DNA from: Bacteroidota bacterium
GTDB taxonomy: Bacteria; Bacteroidota; Bacteroidia; Chitinophagales; Chitinophagaceae
Reading direction: 5' to 3'
Assembly (NCBI GenBank): GCA_026391115.1
Contig: JAPLER010000013.1
Location: 1 to 5,168 of the forward strand
Length of the DNA: 5,168 nucleotides
Of the stretch, positions 1 through 5,029 are shown piece after piece. The stretch's first letter is position 1. Every line of letters starts with the position of its first letter. Position numbers and translations under genes: made by a program. Below the pieces are notes generated by a model. The model saw nothing but the letters and a program-made list of their open reading frames with translations. It made no database searches and was not told the origin of the DNA.

Positions 1-338
1 ACAGCCATTGAGTTAAACAATAAAAACATAACTATGCCTGTTAAACTTTGTGTTATTTTTATAATGAGAAAAGCATTTTCTATAGAGAAAAAACCGAGTA
101 AAAGTCTTAACCCAGAAAAAAGATAAATTTGAAATGTTGGTCTTATCTGGTCGTTAAACTCCCAAATATTTTTAGCAAAATTTGGCTGATGTAGTTGATA
201 AGAAGAAAACTCAATAATTTGAAAATGCTGGTCTGGATGAAAAAAACCAATTTGTGTGTACGAAAAAAAAATTTGGACACAAAAGCCTAATAATAATAGC
301 CCTTGAAGTTTTTTGTGTTGTTTAATTAGTATATTCAT
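1..338 (-). CDS. GT22/Alg9-like membrane glycosyltransferase, N-terminal part (runs off the window)
   Basis: Reading the minus strand from the ATG at 338 gives 112 uninterrupted codons to the window edge. A hydrophobic segment at about residues 11-33 is followed by the loop motif HPDQHFQIIEF (34-44), then WEF (59-61) and IRPTFQ (65-70). More hydrophobic segments lie at about 70-84 and 88-109. An acidic HPD/E-type motif after the first membrane helix, with a downstream W-E-x(n)-R-P/S segment, is typical of GT-C fold mannosyltransferases of family GT22 (Alg9/PIG-B). These use lipid-linked sugars and act in the membrane. The acceptor in a bacterium is unknown and I do not guess it. The residue after the Asp is Gln where many relatives have Glu. 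The ATG directly follows the TAA of the glycosylase gene, so translational coupling in one operon is likely. The family assignment rests on the N-terminus only. Confidence 0.74.
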   Translation of the reverse strand, partial: MNILIKQHKKLQGLLLLGFCVQIFFSYTQIGFFHPDQHFQIIEFSSYQLHQPNFAKNIWEFNDQIRPTFQIYLFSGLRLLLGFFSIENAFLIIKITQSLTGIVMFLLFNSMA

Positions 339-941
339 TTATTGTGGTTTATTATCTTTCCAACTCCATAAATGCAAGCATGCATAGGTTCTATATGGTT
401 GCCATTTTGTTGATATTTCAATCATCTGTTGTTTCATTTCTTTTTTGTCTGATGCGTCTAAGCTATACAACTTTGTCATAGCTTGTTGTATGCCTAAATC
501 ATCAACACTAAATACATCCTCTCGTCCTAGTGCAAACATTAATAACATTTCAACAGTCCATTTACCTACACCTTTTATAGCAACCAATAATTCAGTAATA
601 TTTTCATTACTTAACGTTGCCAATTTTTTGTCATTTATTTTATGTTCTATACAAAAGGCAGCAACATTTTTTAAATATTGCACTTTGGCATTGCTTAATC
701 CTATTGCACGTAATACTTCATTGGGTGTATCAATAACTTGTTGTGGCTTAGGTTCTTTATTATTATACAAAGCCAAAAATCTATCGTAAATTACTTGAGC
801 TACTTTGGTACTTAATTGCTGCCCCATTATGCTCCTCATTAATCTCAAGGGAATATTTTTTTTCAACTCCAATTCAAAATCATTCTCTAGCAATAAAGCC
901 CTTAGTTTTTTATCTTTATCAAGATGCTTTTTGTAAATCAT
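339..941 (-). CDS. DNA-3-methyladenine glycosylase, AlkA/Mag type (HhH-GPD superfamily)
   Basis: A 200-residue base-excision-repair glycosylase expected to flip out and remove alkylated bases such as 3-methyladenine, leaving an abasic site. Visible features are the family block SIMGQQLS (37-44), the helix-hairpin-helix core around IKGVGKWT (122-129), and the catalytic segment FSVDDLGI (144-151), where Asp148 aligns with the catalytic Asp238 of E. coli AlkA. The C-terminal WQPYRTYACLHLW block (180-192) is typical of this group. It lacks the extra N-terminal domain of the 282-residue E. coli AlkA, so it is the compact Mag-like form. There is no cysteine cluster of the EndoIII/MutY iron-sulfur type, which argues against those relatives. 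The ATG at 941 lies after an AT-rich leader with no Shine-Dalgarno, normal for Bacteroidota. It is the first gene of a likely two-gene unit with the downstream membrane glycosyltransferase. The minus-strand box TAATATTG (979-986), one mismatch from TAnnTTTG, could be its -7, but I see no matching -33. Confidence 0.93.
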   Translation of the reverse strand: MIYKKHLDKDKKLRALLLENDFELELKKNIPLRLMRSIMGQQLSTKVAQVIYDRFLALYNNKEPKPQQVIDTPNEVLRAIGLSNAKVQYLKNVAAFCIEHKINDKKLATLSNENITELLVAIKGVGKWTVEMLLMFALGREDVFSVDDLGIQQAMTKLYSLDASDKKEMKQQMIEISTKWQPYRTYACLHLWSWKDNKPQ

Positions 942-1011
942 TTTTTAAATTATTTATCAATGAAGTGAACTTCTTTTGCAATATTAGCAGCAAATGAAAA
1001 TATGGTTCATA

Positions 1012-1019
1012 TACATTTG
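1012..1019 (+). promoter_or_regulatory. Candidate -7 promoter box (TACATTTG) for the carbonic-anhydrase-family gene
   Basis: The octamer matches the Bacteroidota -7 consensus TAnnTTTG exactly. It sits 15 bases before the ATG at 1035, which would give a leader of about 10 bases. I find no TTG/TTTG at the expected 17-23 base spacing (the nearest ends at 978, 33 bases away), so only half the promoter is supported. The box overlaps a 12-bp perfect palindrome (1015-1026). Confidence 0.42.
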
Positions 1020-1026
1020 TACAAAT
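1015..1026. repeat. 12-bp perfect palindrome ATTTGTACAAAT
   Basis: The sequence equals its own reverse complement. It covers the 3' half of the candidate -7 box and the predicted transcription start of the downstream gene, the position of a typical repressor operator. No regulator is encoded nearby. It may be chance in AT-rich DNA. Confidence 0.4.
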
Positions 1027-1034
1027 TATAATTT

Positions 1035-1547
1035 ATGCCCGTTATTTTACCTGTAAACAATGTTTTACCACAATTTGGAGAAGATAATTTTATTGCCCCA
1101 AATGCAACAATAGTAGGCAATGTAACCAGTGGCAGCCAATGTAGTTTTTGGTTTAATGCTGTAGTGCGTGGCGATGTTAATAGTATTACAATGGGTAATA
1201 AAGTAAACGTACAAGATGGGGCTGTAATACATTGCACATATTTAAAACACGCTACAGTTATTGGCAACAATGTATCTATAGGGCATAATGCTTTGGTGCA
1301 TGGCTGCACACTGCATGATAATGTGTTAATAGGAATGGGTGCTATTGTAATGGATGGTTGTGTGGTGCATAGTAACAGCATTATTGCAGCTGGAGCTGTG
1401 CTTTTAGAAAATACTATTGTAGCAGCAGGTTGTATTTATGCTGGTGTGCCAGCCAAAAAAGTAAAAGATATTTCGCAAGAATTAATTAATGGCGAAATAG
1501 ATAGAATTGCCAATAATTATGTAATGTATAGTGGATGGTTTAAATAG
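1035..1547 (+). CDS. Gamma-carbonic-anhydrase-family protein (left-handed beta-helix hexapeptide protein)
   Basis: A 170-residue cytoplasmic protein with hexapeptide repeats ([LIV]-G-x4 style) from about residue 20 to 137 and a C-terminal helix (about 143-162) that closes the trimer. The gamma-class zinc ligands are visible: His66 (VIHCT), His84 and His89 (SIGHNALVHG), at subunit interfaces in the family. The conserved VVRGD (43-47, Arg45/Asp47) and NVQDG (58-62, Gln60/Asp61) are also present. The long acidic loop with the proton-shuttle Glu of Methanosarcina Cam is absent, so this is the short CamH/YrdA/PaaY-like type. Many such proteins have weak or unproven carbonate dehydratase activity, so the reaction (CO2 hydration) is family-based. 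The ATG at 1035 starts exactly on the usual N-terminus. The gene stands alone: divergent from the glycosylase gene and convergent with tRNA-Asn. Start, length and motifs show no defect. Confidence 0.95.
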   Translation: MPVILPVNNVLPQFGEDNFIAPNATIVGNVTSGSQCSFWFNAVVRGDVNSITMGNKVNVQDGAVIHCTYLKHATVIGNNVSIGHNALVHGCTLHDNVLIGMGAIVMDGCVVHSNSIIAAGAVLLENTIVAAGCIYAGVPAKKVKDISQELINGEIDRIANNYVMYSGWFK

Positions 1548-1603
1548 TTGATGAAGTGTTTGTGCATTCAACTATAAAAAGGTAAGGTGCAAAAAACAAA
1601 AAA

Positions 1604-1623
1604 GGCTTCAATTGCTTGAAACC
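1604..1623. terminator. Bidirectional hairpin terminator between the carbonic-anhydrase gene and tRNA-Asn
   Basis: GGCTTCAA (1604-1611) and TTGAAACC (1616-1623) form an 8-bp stem with one G-T pair around a 4-base loop. The stem is flanked by A6 (1598-1603) and T4 (1624-1627). Read on the minus strand it lies 12 bases after the tRNA CCA end, has a GCAA tetraloop and is followed by T6, a standard intrinsic terminator. Read on the plus strand it follows the carbonic-anhydrase stop by 56 bases and has a weaker T4 tract. Confidence 0.82.
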
Positions 1624-1635
1624 TTTTAACTATTG

Positions 1636-1712
1636 TGGCTCTCCCTGTTGGACTTGAACCAACGACCCTCTGATTAACAGTCAGATGCTCTAACCAACTG
1701 AGCTAAGGAAGA
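1636..1712 (-). tRNA. tRNA-Asn (anticodon GTT), with encoded CCA
   Basis: The full cloverleaf can be traced on the minus strand. The acceptor stem is TCTTCCT/AGGGAGA (7 pairs, one T-G). The D arm is GCTC/GAGC with the AGTTGGTTA loop. The anticodon stem is TCTGA/TCAGA around the loop CTGTTAA, giving anticodon GTT. The variable loop is GGGTC. The T arm is GTTGG/CCAAC with loop TTCAAGT. The discriminator is G73, as expected for tRNA-Asn. The CCA end is encoded at 1638-1636, so the mature body without CCA is 1639-1712 (74 nt). It decodes both AAC and AAU. It is a single tRNA, not part of a cluster, with its own promoter and terminator. Confidence 0.98.
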
Positions 1713-1730
1713 ATTTCCCGTTTGGGGTTG

Positions 1731-1761
1731 CAAAAATAGGGGAGTGAATGAAGTGAGCAAA
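1731..1761 (-). promoter_or_regulatory. Consensus Bacteroidota promoter of tRNA-Asn
   Basis: On the minus strand TTTG (1761-1758) is followed by exactly 19 bases and then TATTTTTG (1738-1731), a perfect match to TTTG-N19-TAnnTTTG recognised by the Bacteroidota primary sigma factor. The predicted start is around 1725, about 13 bases before the mature tRNA 5' end at 1712, leaving a short leader for RNase P. Just upstream (1762-1780) lie two 8-base A-tracts (minus strand) whose starts are 11 bp apart. Confidence 0.8.
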
Positions 1762-1778
1762 TTTTTTTTGTATTTTTT

Positions 1779-2102
1779 TTAAAACCATTTTTTTTCTTCA
1801 AAAATTACAAATACGCCTTCTTCATTTACTTCAACAGGATAAACCTTTAAAAAATCTTCGCCAGTAGTATTTCTACCAGTTTTTAAACTAAATTTATATC
1901 TGTGCAATGGGCAAACAGCATTGCCTAATGCATCAATGAAACCATCAGCCATAATACCACCAGCGTGTGGGCATTTATGAGCAAATGCAAAAAGTTGCTC
2001 TTTAAAAGTTGCAACTGTTATTTTTTTATTATCAGCCTCCACAATACACATTCCTTTTGTATTAAAATCAAAATCAACGGCTGATTCGCCTATCTTAATC
2101 AT
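1779..2102 (-). CDS. Small Rieske [2Fe-2S] ferredoxin-like protein
   Basis: A soluble electron-transfer protein of 107 residues, essentially one Rieske domain. Cluster ligands are C44-P-H46 (KCPHAGG) and C64-P-L-H67 (VCPLHRY), spaced as in the family. The disulfide cysteines of bc1-type Rieske proteins are missing, so it belongs with the ferredoxin/NirD-like type rather than a respiratory complex subunit. There is no signal peptide or membrane segment. No oxygenase, reductase or nitrite reductase partner lies next to it, so the electron acceptor is unknown. I chose the ATG at 2102. A GTG at 2117 would add five residues (MITKR) and is possible, but neither start has a clear ribosome site. The end of the gene abuts the tRNA-Asn promoter and no terminator separates them, so readthrough into the tRNA is possible. 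It is divergent from mutS. Confidence 0.9.
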   Translation of the reverse strand: MIKIGESAVDFDFNTKGMCIVEADNKKITVATFKEQLFAFAHKCPHAGGIMADGFIDALGNAVCPLHRYKFSLKTGRNTTGEDFLKVYPVEVNEEGVFVIFEEKKWF

Positions 2103-2223
2103 TCTTTTTGTAATCACTTTTATTATTTATCTAATGCAAAGTAACGTTTATAAAAGATTTAAGTGTGGTTTAAAGTTTATATTGGCTATCTAATTCTTGA
2201 ACCTGCAAAATGGCGCAATCGTA

Positions 2224-2231
2224 TATATTTG
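2224..2231 (+). promoter_or_regulatory. Candidate -7 promoter box (TATATTTG) directly before mutS
   Basis: Exact match to TAnnTTTG, ending 6 bases before the mutS ATG at 2238. Transcription would begin at or within a base or two of the ATG. The best -33 candidate is TTG at 2197-2199, a 24-base spacing, slightly longer than usual. It supports the start at 2238 over the in-frame ATG at 2163, which would lie upstream of the promoter. Confidence 0.5.
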
Positions 2232-2237
2232 CCCACT

Positions 2238-4922
2238 ATGGCAAAGGCTCAAAGCGAAACCCCATTAATGCAGCAACACAAGGCTATTAAACAAAAATAT
2301 CCTGATGCTATTTTATTGTTTCGTGTGGGCGACTTTTACGAAACTTTTGGGCAAGATGCTATTAACGCAAGTGCTGCATTAGGCATTACTTTAACCAAAA
2401 GAAATAATGGAATTGATAATAGTAACGAGCTTGCTGGTTTTCCTCATCACGCATTAGACACGTACTTACACAAGCTTGTAAAAGCTGGTTATCGTGTTGC
2501 GATTTGTGACCAACTTGAAAATCCAAAAGAAGCCAAGGGCATTGTAAAACGTGGCGTTACAGAGTTGGTTACTCCTGGCGTTGCAACAAATGATAAATTA
2601 CTCGAACATAGCAGTAACAACTTTTTGGCTGCCGTTCATTTTACTGAAAATGGCTTGGGCATTGCATTTTTTGATATTAGTACAGGTGAATTTTTTGCAG
2701 CACAAGGCAACGAAGAATATATTGATAAACTATTGCAAAGTCTTAAACCCGCTGAAGTTATTTTTCAACGCAACTACTTAAAACATTTTAAAGAAACATT
2801 TGGTGTAAAATTTTATACCTACACTTTAGATACCTGGATTTTTGAGGAAGCTTTTGCTACTGAAAGTTTATTAAAACATTTTCAAACCCATAGCCTTAAA
2901 GGGTTTGGTGTTGAAAATATGAATTTGGCAATAGTTGCAGCTGGTGCTATTTTATATTATTTAAAAGAAACAGAACATCCTAATCTGCAACACATTACTT
3001 CTATTCAAAGAATTGAAAGAGATGATTTTTTGTGGATGGACAGGTTTACCATCAGGAATTTGGAATTAGGTATTGGGAATGTTGGCGAAGGTAAAAGTTT
3101 GTTAGGTGTATTGGACAATACTGTAAGCCCAATGGGTGCAAGATTATTGAAACGATGGCTGGTAATGCCTTTAAAAGATATTACTAAAATAAATGAACGA
3201 TTAGATACTGTTGAATATTTTATAAAAAATGTTGATGACAGGCACAAACTCATTACTGCAATAAAAGCTGTTGGCGATGTTGAAAGGTTAGTAAGTAAGC
3301 TACCCGCCAAAAGAATTAATCCACGAGAAGTGATGCAATTGGCAAAAGGATTGCAACAAGTGGAAGTGATTAAACAAATTTGCAGCAATGCTGCAAACCC
3401 TTATATACAAAGACTTGCAGATGGATTGAATACTTGTAATTTTATTTTGCAAAAAATACAAAACGAGATTAATGAAAACCCACCCATTGCTGTAAATAAA
3501 GGCGGTGCTATAAAACAAGGTGTAGATAGCGAGTTAGATGATTTAAGAAACATTGCTACCAATGGCAAAGAATATCTACTTAATATTCAACAACGAGAGG
3601 CAGAAGCCACAGGCATTTCATCACTTAAAATTAGTTTCAACAATGTGTTTGGTTATTATTTAGAAGTAACCAATTTGCATAAAAATAAAGTGCCTGAAAC
3701 CTGGATAAGAAAGCAAACACTTGCCAATGCTGAAAGATACATTACACAAGAGTTAAAAGAATATGAAGACAAAATTTTAGGTGCTGAAGATAAAATTTCA
3801 AGCATAGAACTTGGCTTGTACGATAAGCTATTATTGGCTTTGCAAGATTATATAGCACCACTACAAGTTAATGCAAGCATTATTGCAACGCTTGATTGTT
3901 TGCTTTGCTTTGCAGAAAATGCTTTAAAGTATAACTATAAAAAACCTGCACTACACAATGGTTTTGAATTGGAATTAACGGCAAGCCGACATCCTGTAAT
4001 TGAAAGAAACTTACCTGTTGGTGAAAGTTATATTGACAATGATATTTCACTCAATCCAGCATCTCAGCAAATTATTATTTTAACTGGGCCCAATATGAGT
4101 GGTAAAAGTGCTATACTGCGTCAAACGGCACTCATTACTTTAATGGCACATATTGGCAGCTTTGTAAGTGCAGGCACAGCAAGGATTCCATTAACAGATA
4201 AAATTTTTACACGTGTAGGTGCAAGTGACAATTTGAGTGGTGGCGAAAGCACCTTTATGGTGGAGATGAATGAAACAGCTTCTATCATCAACAACATTAG
4301 TGAACGCAGCTTGATATTACTTGATGAAATTGGACGTGGTACCAGTACTTATGATGGTATTAGCATTGCTTGGAGTATTGTTGAACATTTACATTCATCT
4401 ATTAACAAACCCAAAACACTTTTTGCCACACACTACCACGAGTTGAATGAATTAGAAGAAAATTTAAAAGGTGTAAAAAATTACCACGTTACCAATAAAG
4501 AAGTTGGGAATAAAATTATTTTTCTTAGAAAACTGGCAGCAGGTGGCAGCACTCATAGCTTTGGTATTCACGTAGCTAAAATGGCTGGAATGCCTGTAGA
4601 ATTAATAGATAGGGCGAATGAGATTCTACAAATTCTTGAAGAGCGTAGCAATGATGATGCAAAGTCAAAAGACAAAAATCAAAACCAAAAAGTTGATGGT
4701 GAATTATCAAAGACTAAAGACCAAAGACCGACGCCTGTCTTAGAGAATCTCAACGAAAAAGTAAAAGGATTAAGCAACCCCAAAATGCAACTTTCCATAT
4801 TTGATGCTCACTCACAAACCTTTGATGATATTCGTAAAATGCTTGCCACCATTGACATTAATAGGCTTACTCCAGTTGAAGCATTAATGAAACTGAATGA
4901 GATTAAAGGGATGATAAAATGA
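2238..4922 (+). CDS. mutS: DNA mismatch repair protein MutS
   Basis: An 894-residue MutS that recognises mispairs and small loops and signals to MutL. The mismatch-reading Phe-x-Glu is in GDFYETF (Phe33, Glu35), within domain I (about 1-115). Connector and core/lever domains follow (to about 560). The ATPase domain has Walker A GPNMSGKS (617-624), the signature SGGESTFMVEM (667-677), Walker B LILLDE followed by IGRGTSTYDG (692-707), and the H-loop ATHYHEL (730-736). A polar linker (about 804-847) is encoded partly by heptanucleotide repeats. It leads to a likely beta-clamp motif QLSIF (851-855) and a C-terminal helical domain ending LTPVEALMKLNEIKG. The length is somewhat above E. coli MutS (853), mostly through the linker. 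I chose the ATG at 2238 because the protein then begins MAKAQSETPLMQQHK as in relatives. The 25 extra codons from 2163 are not family-like and span the candidate promoter. No mutL is in view. Confidence 0.98.
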   Translation: MAKAQSETPLMQQHKAIKQKYPDAILLFRVGDFYETFGQDAINASAALGITLTKRNNGIDNSNELAGFPHHALDTYLHKLVKAGYRVAICDQLENPKEAKGIVKRGVTELVTPGVATNDKLLEHSSNNFLAAVHFTENGLGIAFFDISTGEFFAAQGNEEYIDKLLQSLKPAEVIFQRNYLKHFKETFGVKFYTYTLDTWIFEEAFATESLLKHFQTHSLKGFGVENMNLAIVAAGAILYYLKETEHPNLQHITSIQRIERDDFLWMDRFTIRNLELGIGNVGEGKSLLGVLDNTVSPMGARLLKRWLVMPLKDITKINERLDTVEYFIKNVDDRHKLITAIKAVGDVERLVSKLPAKRINPREVMQLAKGLQQVEVIKQICSNAANPYIQRLADGLNTCNFILQKIQNEINENPPIAVNKGGAIKQGVDSELDDLRNIATNGKEYLLNIQQREAEATGISSLKISFNNVFGYYLEVTNLHKNKVPETWIRKQTLANAERYITQELKEYEDKILGAEDKISSIELGLYDKLLLALQDYIAPLQVNASIIATLDCLLCFAENALKYNYKKPALHNGFELELTASRHPVIERNLPVGESYIDNDISLNPASQQIIILTGPNMSGKSAILRQTALITLMAHIGSFVSAGTARIPLTDKIFTRVGASDNLSGGESTFMVEMNETASIINNISERSLILLDEIGRGTSTYDGISIAWSIVEHLHSSINKPKTLFATHYHELNELEENLKGVKNYHVTNKEVGNKIIFLRKLAAGGSTHSFGIHVAKMAGMPVELIDRANEILQILEERSNDDAKSKDKNQNQKVDGELSKTKDQRPTPVLENLNEKVKGLSNPKMQLSIFDAHSQTFDDIRKMLATIDINRLTPVEALMKLNEIKGMIK
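4661..4695 (+). repeat. Degenerate heptanucleotide array inside mutS
   Basis: Five consecutive 7-base units in register, each starting AAA: AAAGTCA, AAAGACA, AAAATCA, AAACCAA, AAAGTTG. They encode a lysine/asparagine/glutamine-rich part of the MutS linker. Register is clear, but the units have diverged, so this looks like an old array related to the fresher one at 4709-4729. Confidence 0.55.
4709..4729 (+). repeat. Three near-perfect AAAGACY heptamers inside mutS
   Basis: AAAGACT (4709-4715), AAAGACC (4716-4722) and AAAGACC (4723-4729) are head-to-tail. Three units are 21 bases and encode the KTKDQRP stretch of the MutS linker (residues 825-831). Adding or removing one unit would shift the reading frame. 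Confidence 0.85.
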
Positions 4923-4954
4923 TGTGGTTAACTGAAGCACAATAAAGAATAAAT

Positions 4955-4989
4955 GCTGAGGCAATTCCCGAAGCTTCGTGACCTCAAGC
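4955..4989. repeat. Compound hairpin downstream of mutS
   Basis: TGAGG (4957-4961) pairs with CCTCA (4982-4986). Inside lies the 10-bp perfect palindrome CGAAGCTTCG (4969-4978), extended by TC/GA pairs (4966-4967 with 4980-4981) across one mismatch. Outer GC/GC pairs (4955-4956 with 4988-4989) are separated by a one-base bulge. There is no T-tract after it, so it is not a classical intrinsic terminator, though it is the first structure the mutS transcript meets (33 bases after the stop). Confidence 0.5.
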
Positions 4990-4990
4990 C

Positions 4991-5015
4991 CCACAAATGC
5001 CAAACCTATTTGTGG
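4991..5015. repeat. Second hairpin (8-bp inverted repeat) before the transposase gene
   Basis: CCACAAAT (4991-4998) and ATTTGTGG (5008-5015) are perfect inverted repeats around a 9-base loop, starting two bases after the previous hairpin. No T-tract follows. It could be a transcript 3' end, a protection structure in front of an insertion sequence, or part of a dispersed repeat. Confidence 0.5.
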
Positions 5016-5029
5016 TATAATTTGCTAAG

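Noticed and set aside
445..789. Plus-strand open frame of 114 codons
   Set aside because: It lies wholly antisense within the glycosylase gene, has no recognisable domain, and the minus frame has clear catalytic motifs.
1007..1381. Minus-strand open frame of 124 codons
   Set aside because: Antisense shadow of the carbonic-anhydrase-family gene; its Ile/Thr/Pro-rich composition reflects the hexapeptide repeats on the other strand.
960..1756. ATGAAGTG octamer at three intergenic places (960-967, 1551-1558, 1749-1756)
   Set aside because: The positions differ relative to genes and promoters, and eight bases is short in AT-rich DNA, so chance is a sufficient explanation without genome-wide counts.
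2163..2237. Extended MutS start (25 extra residues from the ATG at 2163)
   Set aside because: The extra residues do not resemble MutS N-termini, and the stretch contains an exact -7 promoter box 6 bases before the family-typical ATG at 2238.
2551..2781. Plus-strand 76-codon open frame within mutS
   Set aside because: Out-of-frame shadow over the MutS connector domain; hydrophobic composition is a frame-shift artefact.
3005..3518. Two minus-strand open frames (3005-3388 and 3300-3518)
   Set aside because: Both are antisense to the conserved core domain of mutS and show no family motif.
4923..5015. Integron attC-like site suggested by the hairpins
   Set aside because: No GTTRRRY/RYYYAAC core pair is present, and the adjacent gene is an IS3 transposase, not a cassette or integrase.
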